Source of the DNA: Streptomyces sp. Tu 3180
GTDB lineage: Bacteria; Actinomycetota; Actinomycetes; Streptomycetales; Streptomycetaceae
Reading direction: 5' to 3'
Length of the DNA: 64,000 bases
Assembly (NCBI RefSeq): GCF_009852415.1
Contig: NZ_WOXS01000002.1
Coordinates: 3,512,001-3,576,000 of the forward strand
The position numbers and the translations under genes are program-made. Position 1 is the stretch's first letter. Every line of letters starts with the position of its first letter. The notes beneath the pieces were generated by a model, which saw nothing but the letters and a program-made list of their open reading frames with translations, was not told where the DNA came from and made no database searches. Below, in pieces: positions 1 to 11,248 of the stretch.

Positions 1-1201
1 AGTCGAGCGCGATCGTCGTGAAGTCGGCGAGCGCACCGGGCTCCAGCGTGCCCGCCCCGTCCCAGCCGAGGGCCGCGTGACCGTCGGCCGAGGCCGCCCG
101 CAGCAGGGCCGCCGCCGTCCAGTGGCCTCGCGTGCGGGTGCGCAGGCGCTCGTTCAGCTCCATCGCGCGCGCCTCCTCCAGCAGGTCGATCACGGCGTGG
201 CTGTCGGAGCCCAGGCACAGCGGCGAGCCCTCGTCCTGGAGGGCGGCGGCCGGCCCGATGCCGTCCGCGAGGTCCCGCTCGGTGGTCGGGCACATGCAGG
301 TGCCGGTGCCGCTGCCGCCGATCAGGGAGATGTCCTCGGCGGTGAGGTGGGTGTTGTGGACGCCGGTGGTGCGCGGCCCGAGGACGCCGTGCAGCGCCAG
401 CAGCTGGGTCGGGGTGCAGCCGTGGGCCTCCCGGCAGGCGTCGTTCTCGGCGGTCTGCTCGGACAGGTGGACGTGCAGCGGGGCCCGCCGCTCCTCGGCC
501 CAGCGCGCCACGGTCGCCAACTGGTCGGCGGGCACGGCCCGTACGGAGTGGACGGCCGCCCCGATCCGCGCGTGGTCCCGTTCCTTGAGGAGGGAGGAGC
601 GTTCGGCCCAGGCCTCGGCCGTTCCGTCGGAGAAGCGCAGCTGATGGGCGGTGGGCGGCCGGCCGAAGCCGGAGGAGAGGTAGGCGGTGTCGAGGAGGGT
701 GATGCGGATGCCGGCCTCGGCGGCGGCCGCGATCAGCGCCTCGCCCATCGCGTTGGGGTCGGCGTAGGGGGTGCCGCCGGGGGCGTGGTGGACGTAGTGG
801 AACTCGCCGACCGACGTGACACCCGCCAGCGCCATCTCGGCGTACACCGCGCGGGCGAGGGCGTGGTAGGTCTGCGGGGTCAGCCGGTCGGCGACGGAGT
901 ACATGACCTCGCGCCAGGTCCAGAAGGTGCCGCTGCCGACCTGGACGGTGCCGCGCAGGGCGCGGTGGAAGGCGTGGCTGTGGGCGTTGGCCAGTCCCGG
1001 GACGGTCAGACCGCGCAGGACCTCGGCGCCGGGCGGCGGGGCGGGGGTGTCCCGGCGGACGGCGGTGATGCGGCCGTCCGCCACGTCCACGGCGACGCCC
1101 GACTCGACGGTGGTCCCCCCTGCTCGATCGGGGCCGGCGGCCCCGGGGAGGGTGCCGGGCCAGGCGTGCTCCAGCCAGTACGTCCGCGGTGTGGCAGTCA
1201 C
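1..1201 (-). CDS. hutF: Formimidoylglutamate deiminase HutF, C-terminus cut by window edge
   Basis: Amidohydrolase-superfamily enzyme converting N-formimidoyl-L-glutamate to N-formyl-L-glutamate and ammonia in the five-step histidine degradation route. Reading from a GTG at 1201, the protein opens with VTATPRTYWLEHAWPG. It shows the metal-binding NAHSHAFHRALRG near residue 65, VHLSEQTAEND in the middle, a THLTAED block and GSDSHAVIDLLEEAR, all typical of HutF. About 400 codons are present; the family is usually around 450, so roughly the last 50 residues lie beyond base 1. The start GTG overlaps the stop of the upstream M20 gene as GTGA, so translation is probably coupled. Confident on family and pathway from motifs and hut context; the exact start is inferred from the overlap. 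Confidence 0.9.
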   Translation of the reverse strand, partial: MTATPRTYWLEHAWPGTLPGAAGPDRAGGTTVESGVAVDVADGRITAVRRDTPAPPPGAEVLRGLTVPGLANAHSHAFHRALRGTVQVGSGTFWTWREVMYSVADRLTPQTYHALARAVYAEMALAGVTSVGEFHYVHHAPGGTPYADPNAMGEALIAAAAEAGIRITLLDTAYLSSGFGRPPTAHQLRFSDGTAEAWAERSSLLKERDHARIGAAVHSVRAVPADQLATVARWAEERRAPLHVHLSEQTAENDACREAHGCTPTQLLALHGVLGPRTTGVHNTHLTAEDISLIGGSGTGTCMCPTTERDLADGIGPAAALQDEGSPLCLGSDSHAVIDLLEEARAMELNERLRTRTRGHWTAAALLRAASADGHAALGWDGAGTLEPGALADFTTIALD

Positions 1202-2417
1202 GTGCAGGCGAGTCCTTCCAGTACGTCGGCGAGGGCGGCGACCCCGGCCGCGCAGTCGTCCTCGGTGGCGGACTCGGCCGGGGAGTGCGAGACGCCGGTG
1301 GGGTTGCGCACGAACAGCATGGCGGTCGGGATGCGCCCGGACAGGATTCCGGCGTCGTGTCCGGCGCCGGTGCCGAGGACCGGTACCCGCAGGCCGGGGT
1401 CGGTGTCCCGGCCGAGGATGCGGGCCAGTTCGTCGCGCAGGGCGTGGTCGAACTCGACGACGGGCGTGAAGGACTCGCGCGTGACGCCGAGGGCGACGCC
1501 GTGGACGTCGGCGTGGGCGCGGGCGGCCTTCTCCACGCCGTTCACCACGGCGTCCAGGGCCTCCTGCCCGGCGGCGCGGGCGTCGAGCCAGCCGCGCACC
1601 AGGGACGGGATGGCGTTGACGCCGTTCGGCTCGACGGTGATCTTGCCGAAGGTGGCGACGGCACCGGCGAGTTCGGCCTCGTGGCGGGCGGCGAGGACGG
1701 TCTCGGCGTAGACCGGCATGGGGTCGCGCCGGTCGGCGAGGCGGGTGGTGCCGGCGTGGTTGGCCTCGCCGCGGAAGTCGAACCGCCAGCGTCCGTGGGG
1801 CCAGATGGCGGACGCGATGCCGATCGGGTCGCCGGACAGGTCCAGGGCGCGGCCCTGTTCGACGTGGAGCTCGACGAAGGCGCCGATGCGGGCGAGCCGC
1901 TCCGGGTCGGGGCCGATGGCCTCCGGGTCGTGGCCGGCGGCCTCCATGGCCCGCGGGAGCGTGATCCCGTCGCCGTCGGTCAGGCGGTGGGCCTGCTCGA
2001 CGGTGAGCGCCCCGGCGGTGAGCCGGGAGCCGACGCAGGCGAGGCCGAACCGGGCGCCCTCCTCGTCACCGAAGTTGACGATGCCGACGGGCCTGGTGAA
2101 CCGCGCTCCCCTGCGGCGCAGTTCGTCCAGGGCCGCGAAGGCGGACACCACCCCGAGGGGGCCGTCGAAGGCGCCCCCGTCGGGCACGGAGTCCAGGTGC
2201 GACCCGGTGACGACGGCGTCCCCGGCGGCCGGGTCGCCGAGCCAGGCCCACTGGTTGCCGTTGCGGTCGGTCTCGTGGGCGAGCCCGCGGGAGCGGGCCT
2301 GCTGCTCGAACCAGGCCCGGCAGTCGGCGTCGGCCCCGGTCCACGCGAAGCGCCGGTAGCCGCCGGAGGCGGAGCTGCGGCCGATCGGCAGCAGCTCCGC
2401 CCACATGCTGTGGAAAC

Positions 2418-2421
<4 letters not shown>
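1198..2421 (-). CDS. M20-family amidohydrolase (allantoate amidohydrolase/N-carbamoyl hydrolase type) in the hut operon
   Basis: Cytosolic zinc-dependent M20 peptidase-like amidohydrolase of 407 residues. Visible metal and active-site blocks are GSHLDSVPDGGAFDGPLGV (His and Asp ligands), NFGDEEGARFG (catalytic and bridging Glu) and ELHVEQG. The family hydrolyses allantoate, ureidoglycolate or N-carbamoyl amino acids. The gene sits between hutU and hutF with 4-base overlaps on both sides, so it belongs to the histidine operon. HutF releases N-formylglutamate, and no recognisable HutG deformylase is seen here, so I infer this enzyme may deformylate or otherwise process that product. The start is taken as TTG at 2421, overlapping the hutU stop as TTGA; an internal ATG at 2406 is the alternative. 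The substrate is unproven. Confidence 0.8.
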
Positions 2422-4136
<1,715 letters not shown>

Positions 4137-4207
4137 GGTCTGCCTCCTGGTGGCTCGCTCCCGGCTGGTTCCGCGGGCCGGACGGCCGCGATCCCGCGGT
4201 TACTGCA

Positions 4208-4250
4208 GATATTCATATCCTCATGCCCTGAATAGAACTAGTCAACAGGG
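4208..4250 (-). promoter_or_regulatory. Putative hutU promoter with operator-like palindromes
   Basis: On the minus strand TTGACT (4245-4240) and AGGATA (4221-4216) are spaced by 18 bases and point into hutU. The -10 overlaps a perfect palindrome, GATAT-tc-ATATC (4208-4219). A second, wider inverted repeat, CCCTG (4226-4230) and CAGGG (4246-4250), encloses the spacer and -35. This layout suggests a repressible promoter. The regulator is not identified. Confidence 0.45.
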
Positions 4251-4291
4251 CGGCGTGTCGGCGCGCGGGGGCGGGGTGTTTGGCTGGACGC

Positions 4292-5734
4292 ATGCACACG
4301 GACACGGCGATCACGGACGGAACGGGGGAAGCGGTGGCACACGACGACCGGGCGGACGGCGCGGACGGACCGGACGCCGGGCGGGAGGAGGCGGCGGCGC
4401 GGGCGGCCAGGCGGGACCGGGCGGTGCGGGCCGCCGTGGAGCAGGGACTGCTCGGGCCCGGCGTCCCCCTCGTCGGGCTCCTGGACGTCACCGGCATCCG
4501 GGAGTCGGCGGCTCGGCTGCGGGCCGCGTTCGAGGCGGTGACGGCACCCGGGACGCCCGTGCTGCACGCCTTCGCGGTGAAGGCGGCGCCCCTGGTGCCG
4601 GTGCTGCGGCTGCTGCACGAGGAGGGCGTCGGCGCGGAGGTCGCGAGCCCCGGCGAGCTGGCGCTCGTGCGGGCGGCCGGGGTGCCGCCGGAGCGGACGG
4701 TGCTGGACTCCCCCGCCAAGACCGCGGACGAGTTGCGCGAGGCGCTGGCCCTGGGCATCGCCGTCAACGCGGACAACCCGCAGGAGCTGGACCGCCTCGA
4801 CACCCTGGTGAAGGAGGCCCCGGGCACCGCCTCACCGCTCGGCATCCGGGTGAACCCGCAGGTCGGCGGGGGCTCCATCGAGGCGCTGTCCACGGCGACG
4901 GCGACCTCCAAGTTCGGGGTGGCGCTGCGCGACGAGGGGGCCCGGGAGTGGGTCGTGCGGGCGTACCTGGACCGGCCGTGGCTGACCCGGCTGCACACCC
5001 ACACCGGCTCCCAGGGCGTCGCGCTGTCCCTGATGGCACGGGGCGTCGCGGAGGCGTACGGACTGGCGGAGGAGATCAACCGCCGGGCCGGGCGGCGGCA
5101 GGTCGACACCATCGACATCGGCGGCGGACTGCCGGTGAACTTCGCCTCCGACGCGACGAGCCCCACGTACGCGCAGTACGCACGGCTGCTGAGCGACACC
5201 GTGCCGGGGCTGTTCGACGGACGGTACGGGCTGGTCACCGAGTTCGGGCGGTCCCTGCTGGCCAAGCACGGCACGCTCCTCACCCGCGTGGAGTACGCCA
5301 AGCGCGCGGGCGGGCGTCCGGTCGCGGTGACGCACGCGGGCGTGCAGGTGGCGACGCGGACGGTGTACGCGCCGGGGGCGTGGCCGCTCCGGATCGCCGC
5401 CTACGACGCCGAGGGGCGGCCCAAGGAGGGGCCGGACGTCGTGCAGGACGTGGCGGGACCGGCCTGCTTCGCGGGCGACCTGCTCGCCCGGGGACAGGCA
5501 CTGCCGCTGCTGGAACAGGGGGACCACGCGGCGGCGCTGGACACCGGCGCGTACTACTTCGCCCACCACTACGCCTACAACTCGCTCCCCCGCCCGGGCG
5601 TGTACGGGTTCGTCCCGGACGGGGCCGGCGGGGTCTCCTTCGCGGTCGTCCGCCGCGCCCAGACGGTCGAGGAGATCGTGACCGAGTCGGGCGGCGACCA
5701 CCCCGACGCGCTGGTGCCGGGACGCGCGCGCTGA
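4292..5734 (+). CDS. Group IV (fold III) PLP-dependent amino acid decarboxylase, diaminopimelate decarboxylase-like
   Basis: Alanine-racemase-fold PLP decarboxylase of 480 residues. The PLP lysine lies in HAFAVKAAP (about residue 97). LHTHTGSQG and the phosphate-binding IDIGGGLPV follow, then EFGRSLLAKHG, the partner Cys region GPACFAGDLLARG, and YNSLPRPGVYGF near the end, in the positions of the substrate-side motifs of LysA/ornithine decarboxylases. It is divergent from true LysA, and no other lysine genes are near, so the substrate is unknown. The start is uncertain: ATG at 4292 has no good ribosome site, while an in-frame GTG at 4334 follows GGGGGAAG; a TTG at 4280 also exists. It is transcribed divergently from hutU and ends just before a very strong hairpin. 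Confidence 0.8.
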   Translation: MHTDTAITDGTGEAVAHDDRADGADGPDAGREEAAARAARRDRAVRAAVEQGLLGPGVPLVGLLDVTGIRESAARLRAAFEAVTAPGTPVLHAFAVKAAPLVPVLRLLHEEGVGAEVASPGELALVRAAGVPPERTVLDSPAKTADELREALALGIAVNADNPQELDRLDTLVKEAPGTASPLGIRVNPQVGGGSIEALSTATATSKFGVALRDEGAREWVVRAYLDRPWLTRLHTHTGSQGVALSLMARGVAEAYGLAEEINRRAGRRQVDTIDIGGGLPVNFASDATSPTYAQYARLLSDTVPGLFDGRYGLVTEFGRSLLAKHGTLLTRVEYAKRAGGRPVAVTHAGVQVATRTVYAPGAWPLRIAAYDAEGRPKEGPDVVQDVAGPACFAGDLLARGQALPLLEQGDHAAALDTGAYYFAHHYAYNSLPRPGVYGFVPDGAGGVSFAVVRRAQTVEEIVTESGGDHPDALVPGRAR

Positions 5735-5737
5735 GCG

Positions 5738-5772
5738 GGAGGGCGGTCCCCCGGTCCGGGGGACCGCCCTCC
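5738..5772. terminator. Bidirectional hairpin terminator
   Basis: Perfect 17-bp arms (5738-5754 and 5756-5772) around one base, starting four bases after the decarboxylase stop. It separates convergent genes. There is no T-run, as is usual for Streptomyces hairpin terminators. Confidence 0.75.
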
Positions 5773-5800
5773 ACCGCGAGGAGCCGGCCTTCCGGGTCCC

Positions 5801-6385
5801 TCAGACCAGCGCCGGGGTCCGGCGCCTCGCGCCGCCCGGGGCCGCGTCGCCCGCCGCGATGCCGGTGGTGCGGTAGCCCTTGACCGCCTTGCCGGCCGGG
5901 CGGCCCGCAGCCCTGTCCAGCCAGTCGACGCGCACCCACAGCAGCACCTCGTCGGCCCGCTCCAGGCGGCCGATCCAGGCCGCCTTCAGCCACAGGCCCA
6001 CGCCGCACCCGGCGAGCGCCAGACCGGCGGTGGCGGGCGCCGCGAACGCGCCGCCCACGGCGGCGAGGAAGGCGAGCAGCAGCCACCAGCGGTGCCCGCG
6101 GCGCCAGACGCGCGCGGTCACGGCGCGGTCCTGGAGCACGTCGTGCCGGCCCGCCCGGGCCGCCGAGCGGGCCAGCGCCCGGTACCGCCCCCGCCGCCCG
6201 TACCCGACGACGGCCGCCGCCACCAGGAACAGCGCGGCCCCGGCCAGGACGCCGATCCGGCGTCCGGTCAGCCCGGGCACCAGCACCCCGACGCCCGCCG
6301 CGCACACTCCCAGCCACCACAGCGGTGCGGCCCCGGCCCGTACGACGACGGCCACCCGAGCCAGCCCCTGTCCTCCGCGTGTCAC
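5801..6385 (-). CDS. Hypothetical integral membrane protein
   Basis: Protein of 194 residues with no family I recognise. It has an N-terminal pair of hydrophobic helices (about residues 15-37 and 44-62), a basic loop YGRRGRYRALARSAARAGRHD, then a second hydrophobic pair (about 98-135), and an Arg-rich C-terminus ending GGARRRTPALV. This suggests four membrane segments with cytosolic ends. The start GTG at 6385 is backed by GGGAGG nine bases upstream. It stands alone, convergent with the decarboxylase. A long perfect inverted repeat at 6418-6445 lies in its probable leader. Confidence 0.65.
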   Translation of the reverse strand: MTRGGQGLARVAVVVRAGAAPLWWLGVCAAGVGVLVPGLTGRRIGVLAGAALFLVAAAVVGYGRRGRYRALARSAARAGRHDVLQDRAVTARVWRRGHRWWLLLAFLAAVGGAFAAPATAGLALAGCGVGLWLKAAWIGRLERADEVLLWVRVDWLDRAAGRPAGKAVKGYRTTGIAAGDAAPGGARRRTPALV

Positions 6386-6417
6386 GTCCAGCCTCCCGTC
6401 TCACGTCGCCAGTGAAG

Positions 6418-6445
6418 CGTCCGGACGCCGCTCGGCGTCCGGACG
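6418..6445. repeat. Perfect 13-bp inverted repeat in the leader of the membrane-protein gene
   Basis: CGTCCGGACGCCG (6418-6430) and its exact complement (6433-6445) are separated by CT. It lies 33 bases before the GTG start at 6385, so it could be an attenuating hairpin or a repressor site. It is also possible that it terminates transcription coming from upstream. Confidence 0.5.
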
Positions 6446-6547
6446 GAGTACACCGTGGACACACGTTAGTGACGCAAGGTGAGACGAATCTGAGAAGACG
6501 GGAGCGGAGAGGGCGGGGCCGGGAGGACGGGTGCGGGAGAGCCCGCT

Positions 6548-6567
6548 CGGCACGGCGGCCCGTGCCG
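6548..6567 (-). terminator. Hairpin downstream of the RpiR-type regulator
   Basis: CGGCACGG (6548-6555) and CCGTGCCG (6560-6567) form an 8-bp stem with a 4-base loop about 65 bases after the regulator stop. The stretch 6570-6630 is low-complexity CCGTCACCC/CCGGTCCG repeats with no gene. Confidence 0.45.
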
Positions 6568-6630
6568 TCGTCCCACCGCCCCGTCACCCCGTCGGTCCGT
6601 CACCCGTCACCCCGCCGGTCCGCCGGTCCG

Positions 6631-7473
6631 TCAGTCCACGAACAGCCCGCGCGCCGCCGCCTTCGCGTCGAACTCCTCCAGCCGCGCCTGGGCCTCGGGC
6701 AGGCCGTCGCACATCGCCTCCAGCAGCACCCGCCCCAGCAGCATCGGCGCGCACGCCGTGTCGAAGGCGAGCCCGGTGCCGACGGCGGCGGGCAGCAGCA
6801 GGTCGGACACCTTGGCGACCGGCGCGAACGCGGAGTCGGCGACGGTGACGACGGTCAGCCCGGTCTCCTTGGCGTGGGTGAGGGCGTCGACGACCTCACG
6901 GGGGTGCCGGGGCAGCGCGAAGCACAGCAGGGCGTCCGCCCCCGCGCGGACCGCGGCGTCGATGCGGTCGTGGAGCATCGTGCCGCCCTCGTTGAGCAGC
7001 CGTACGTCGGGATGGACCTTGGCGGCGAAGTAGGCGAAGCCGTGCGCCTGGGCCGCAGCCGCCCGCAGCCCGAGCACGGGCAGCGGGCGGCTGCCCGCGA
7101 GGATCCGTCCCGCCCGCTGCACGGGCGCGGGGTCGGCCAGCGCCTCCGCGAGGTGCCGCAGGTTCTCGATCTCGGCCTCGACGGCCTGCTGGTACTCGTT
7201 GTACGCACCGGTCTCCGGCGCGGGTTCGGCGGGCGCGACCTCGCGCAGGTGGCGGCGCAGGGCGGGGTAGCCGTCGAAGCCGAGGGCGACGGCGAACCGG
7301 GTCACCGAGGGCTGGCTGACCCCGGCCAGCTCGGCCAGTTCCACGCTGGACAGGAACGGCACGTCGGCGGCGCGCCGGACCATGCTGTGCGCGATGCGCC
7401 GCTGGGTCGGCGTCAGCCGGTGCCCCTCGAAGAGCGCCTGCAGGCGCGCCGCAGGGCTGTCGGTGACGCTCAT
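6631..7473 (-). CDS. RpiR-family transcriptional regulator
   Basis: Cytoplasmic DNA-binding regulator of 280 residues. The N-terminal HTH_6 domain (about residues 10-85) includes LTPTQRRIAHSMVRRA and the helix-turn-helix VELAELAGVSQPSVTRFAVALGF. The C-terminal SIS sugar-isomerase-fold domain (about 115-270) includes VLGLRAAAAQAHGFAYFAAKV and FALPRHPREVVDAL, which normally binds a phosphosugar or related effector. The ATG at 7473 is chosen because GAGGGGGA precedes it and the DNA upstream encodes a basic, non-family extension. A near-palindrome at 7513-7530 upstream is a candidate autoregulatory site. Its targets are unknown; the hut operon 2.5 kb away is one possibility. Confidence 0.88.
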   Translation of the reverse strand: MSVTDSPAARLQALFEGHRLTPTQRRIAHSMVRRAADVPFLSSVELAELAGVSQPSVTRFAVALGFDGYPALRRHLREVAPAEPAPETGAYNEYQQAVEAEIENLRHLAEALADPAPVQRAGRILAGSRPLPVLGLRAAAAQAHGFAYFAAKVHPDVRLLNEGGTMLHDRIDAAVRAGADALLCFALPRHPREVVDALTHAKETGLTVVTVADSAFAPVAKVSDLLLPAAVGTGLAFDTACAPMLLGRVLLEAMCDGLPEAQARLEEFDAKAAARGLFVD

Positions 7474-7512
7474 GGCGTGGTTCCCCCTCGACCTATTCAC
7501 CCGTCGCACTTC

Positions 7513-7530
7513 CTGCATGCCGTTATACAG
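7513..7530. promoter_or_regulatory. Candidate operator upstream of the RpiR-type regulator
   Basis: CTGCAT-N6-ATACAG is an inverted repeat with one mismatch, 40 bases upstream of the regulator start and overlapping a TATAAC element on the minus strand. Autoregulation is inferred only from position. Confidence 0.4.
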
Positions 7531-7674
7531 GCGCACGCGGGCGCGCACGACCTCGGCCGGTCACCGGTCCCGGACCCGCCCGCTCCGGGGCGAGCCGGGG
7601 AGCGGGTGAACCCGAGGGCGAGAGGGGGGCTAACCCCAGTGCCGCCGGCTCCCCGCCTGCCTACCGTGGACCGC

Positions 7675-8106
7675 ATGACCGGAATGGACGCGCGGGACGC
7701 CGACCTGAAGAAGGAACTCGACGCCACCCTGCAGGCCCGCAGGGAACTGGGAGAGGAGTACGAGTCCGCGCTGGTCGACTCGTTCCTGGAGAAGGTCGAC
7801 CAGCGCATCGACGGCGCGGTGGAGCGCCGGATCCGCCGTCAGTTCGCCGAGCAGCAGATGACGGTCGCCCGGGACGCGCGGACGCCGAGGGCCACGGACA
7901 CCTGGGGCGAGCGCTTCGGCTTCGGGATCGTCTCGCTGGTCCTCGCGGTGCCGCTGTCCGCGATCGGCGGGGGCGTGGCCCATCTGCCGGGCCTGCTGGT
8001 CACCTGGCTGGGCATCGTCGGCGTCAACGTCGCGCAGGCCGCCCGCACCAACCCGGGCCTGTTCGGCCGCCGCAAGGCCGGGCAGGACGGCGACTGGGAC
8101 GACTGA
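7675..8106 (+). CDS. Hypothetical membrane protein with N-terminal coiled-coil
   Basis: Protein of 143 residues. A charged, probably helical N-terminus (DLKKELDATLQARRELGEEY, about residues 7-60) leads into two hydrophobic segments (about 80-100 and 105-122, containing VSLVLAVPLSAIGGG and LLVTWLGIVGVNVA), with a basic tail. It resembles the small integral membrane proteins, often with SHOCT- or DUF1707-type neighbours, that are common in Streptomyces; I do not recognise a named family. No ribosome site precedes the ATG. CTACCGT lies seven bases upstream and could be a -10, so the mRNA may be leaderless. Confidence 0.65.
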   Translation: MTGMDARDADLKKELDATLQARRELGEEYESALVDSFLEKVDQRIDGAVERRIRRQFAEQQMTVARDARTPRATDTWGERFGFGIVSLVLAVPLSAIGGGVAHLPGLLVTWLGIVGVNVAQAARTNPGLFGRRKAGQDGDWDD

Positions 8107-8479
8107 CCGGCCGGGACGGCCGGCCGGGGTGACCGCACGGGGAGTGGTGCGCGGGGACCGCCGCACCCCCGTCACCGGGGGGCGGGACGACGGCGGTCCC
8201 CGCGAGGGACGCGGGCCGGCCGGGCCGGGCTGCGCGTCCGAGGCGTCCATGGAGGTCCGGGAGCCGCTCCGGAGGTCCTTCGACGCCGTTCTCCGCCGGC
8301 CGGAACGGGGAGCCGCTCCCGTCCCGCCGACATCCACCAATGTGCCGGACGCGTGTTAAGCGAGTGCTGCGCGGACGTGACACGCTCGTACCGCTTGCGC
8401 GAAGTCCACGAAGATCACCAACGGCCCGACCGCCCGGCGTTCACGGCCGGTTCACCCGCCGTTCCGCGCGACACCGCGG
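8107..8479. other. Convergent intergenic region, no supported gene
   Basis: A GC hairpin at 8107-8123 (CCGGCCG-gga-CGGCCGG) directly follows the upstream stop and is a likely terminator. The rest holds short overlapping open frames on both strands (for example 8129-8359 plus), Arg/Pro/Gly-rich and without ribosome sites. I see no convincing gene in it. At 373 bp it is long for a 3'-to-3' gap. Confidence 0.5.
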
Positions 8480-9868
<1,389 letters not shown>

Positions 9869-10031
9869 CGTTGTCTCCGGATGCTGCAAAAGGGGTGGTC
9901 GTGGTGGTGAAGCCAGCCTAGGCCCTTCCGCCGCCGGACCCGGCCGGGTCGTTCACTCCCCGTCGAGATTGGACCACGGTCCGTACGGGGCAAGCACTGG
10001 GTGTACGGCTTCGAGGAGGTGGCGGCGAGGC

Positions 10032-11051
10032 ATGACGAGCATGTCGAGGGCGAGGACGGCCCGGCGGATCGCGGCCGGCGCGGCATACGGCGGCGGGGGC
10101 ATCGGACTGGCCGGCGCGGCCACCGTGGGCCTGCTGGTCGCCCAGGCCCAGCTGGCGCGTCGTCGGGTGGGCAACGGCGCGGCTCCTCACGTACCGAACG
10201 CGGACGGCCTGTACGGCGCCGCCTACACCGTGCCCGGCGAACCGGCGCTGCGGCTGACCATGCTGGGCGACTCCACGGCCGCCGGCCAGGGCGTGCACCG
10301 GGCCGGGCAGACCCCGGGCGCGCTGCTGGCGTCGGGGGTCGCCGCGATCGCGGAACGCCCCGTGGGGCTGAGCACGGTCGCGGTGCCCGGCGCGTGCTCC
10401 GACGACCTGGACCGGCAGGTGACGCTGGCCCTGGCGGACCCGTCCCGGGTGCCCGACATCTGCGTGATCATGGTCGGCGCCAACGACGTCACCCACCGCA
10501 TGCCGCCGACCCGCTCGGTGCGCCACCTGTCCTCGGCGGTGCGCCGGCTGCGCACCGCCGGCGCGGAGGTCGTCGTCGGCACCTGTCCCGACCTCGGCAC
10601 GATCGAACCGGTCCGGCAGCCGCTGCGCTGGCTGGCCCGCCGCGCCTCCCGCCAGCTGGCGGCGGCGCAGACGATCGGCGTGGTCGAGCAGGGCGGGCGC
10701 ACCGTGTCGCTGGGCGATCTGCTGGGCCCCGAGTTCGCCGCCAACCCGCGCGAGCTCTTCGGCCCGGACAGCTACCACCCCTCCGCGGAGGGGTACGCCA
10801 CGGCCGCGATGGCCGTGCTGCCGACGGTCTGCGCCGCCCTGGGCCTGTGGCCGGCCGAGGAGGAGCGCCCCGACGCCGCCCGCCGCGAGGGCTTCCTCCC
10901 GGTCGCACGAGCGGCGGCCGAGGCCGCGTCGGAGGCCGGCACGGAGGTCACGGCCGCGATGCCGGCGGGGTCGCGGGGACCCTGGGCGCTGCTGAAGCGC
11001 CGCCGCCGGCGGCGGGTCCCGGAGCCGGAGCCCGCGGCGCCGACGGCCTAG
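10032..11051 (+). CDS. SGNH/GDSL-type hydrolase, membrane-anchored
   Basis: Esterase/lipase-like protein of 339 residues. A hydrophobic N-terminal segment (about 14-35, GGGGIGLAGAATVGLLVAQ) probably anchors or exports it. SGNH blocks are present: block I LGDSTAAGQG with the nucleophile Ser, block III VGANDVTH, and block V GPDSYHPSAEGY with the catalytic Asp/His. The C-terminus is very basic and then Pro/Ala-rich. The ATG at 10032 has GAGG five bases upstream; ATG at 10041 is an alternative. The stop codon TAG is formed where a MITE-like element begins (11050), so the natural C-terminus may have been altered by insertion. Confidence 0.88.
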   Translation: MTSMSRARTARRIAAGAAYGGGGIGLAGAATVGLLVAQAQLARRRVGNGAAPHVPNADGLYGAAYTVPGEPALRLTMLGDSTAAGQGVHRAGQTPGALLASGVAAIAERPVGLSTVAVPGACSDDLDRQVTLALADPSRVPDICVIMVGANDVTHRMPPTRSVRHLSSAVRRLRTAGAEVVVGTCPDLGTIEPVRQPLRWLARRASRQLAAAQTIGVVEQGGRTVSLGDLLGPEFAANPRELFGPDSYHPSAEGYATAAMAVLPTVCAALGLWPAEEERPDAARREGFLPVARAAAEAASEAGTEVTAAMPAGSRGPWALLKRRRRRRVPEPEPAAPTA

Positions 11052-11237
11052 GGGGTGTCGTTCGGATCAGGCCGGCTCCGGGCAACGGTGCCTTGCGGAC
11101 CGACCCGAGCGGGGTCTGGTGCGTGCGGGTGCAAGGCGGAGGAGGGCGCCAGGGCGGAGCCCCGGCAACCGACGACAACGCCGCAGATGCGCGTGCCGGG
11201 CCCCGCGGCCCCGGCAAGATCCGAACGACACCCCCTA
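11050..11237. mobile_element. MITE-like element, 188 bp, with perfect terminal inverted repeats and flanking direct repeat
   Basis: The ends are perfect inverted repeats: the left end reads GGGGGTGTCGTTCGGATC (from 11051) and the right end is its exact complement (finishing at 11235). With the neighbouring CTAG bases the match is 21 bp on each side (11048-11068 and 11218-11238). An 11-bp direct repeat, GCCGACGGCCT, flanks it at 11039-11049 and 11238-11248, as expected of a target-site duplication. The inside is non-coding and GC-rich, so it must have been moved in trans. The family of the donor transposase is not identifiable here. Confidence 0.75.
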
Positions 11238-11248
11238 GCCGACGGCCT

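Noticed and set aside
8129..8383. Possible small genes on either strand in the convergent gap after 8106
   Set aside because: They overlap one another, have no ribosome site and no recognisable sequence.
11050..11237. Small RNA or attenuator between the SGNH hydrolase and thiolase genes
   Set aside because: The very distant perfect inverted repeats and flanking direct repeat fit a transposable element better than a hairpin RNA.
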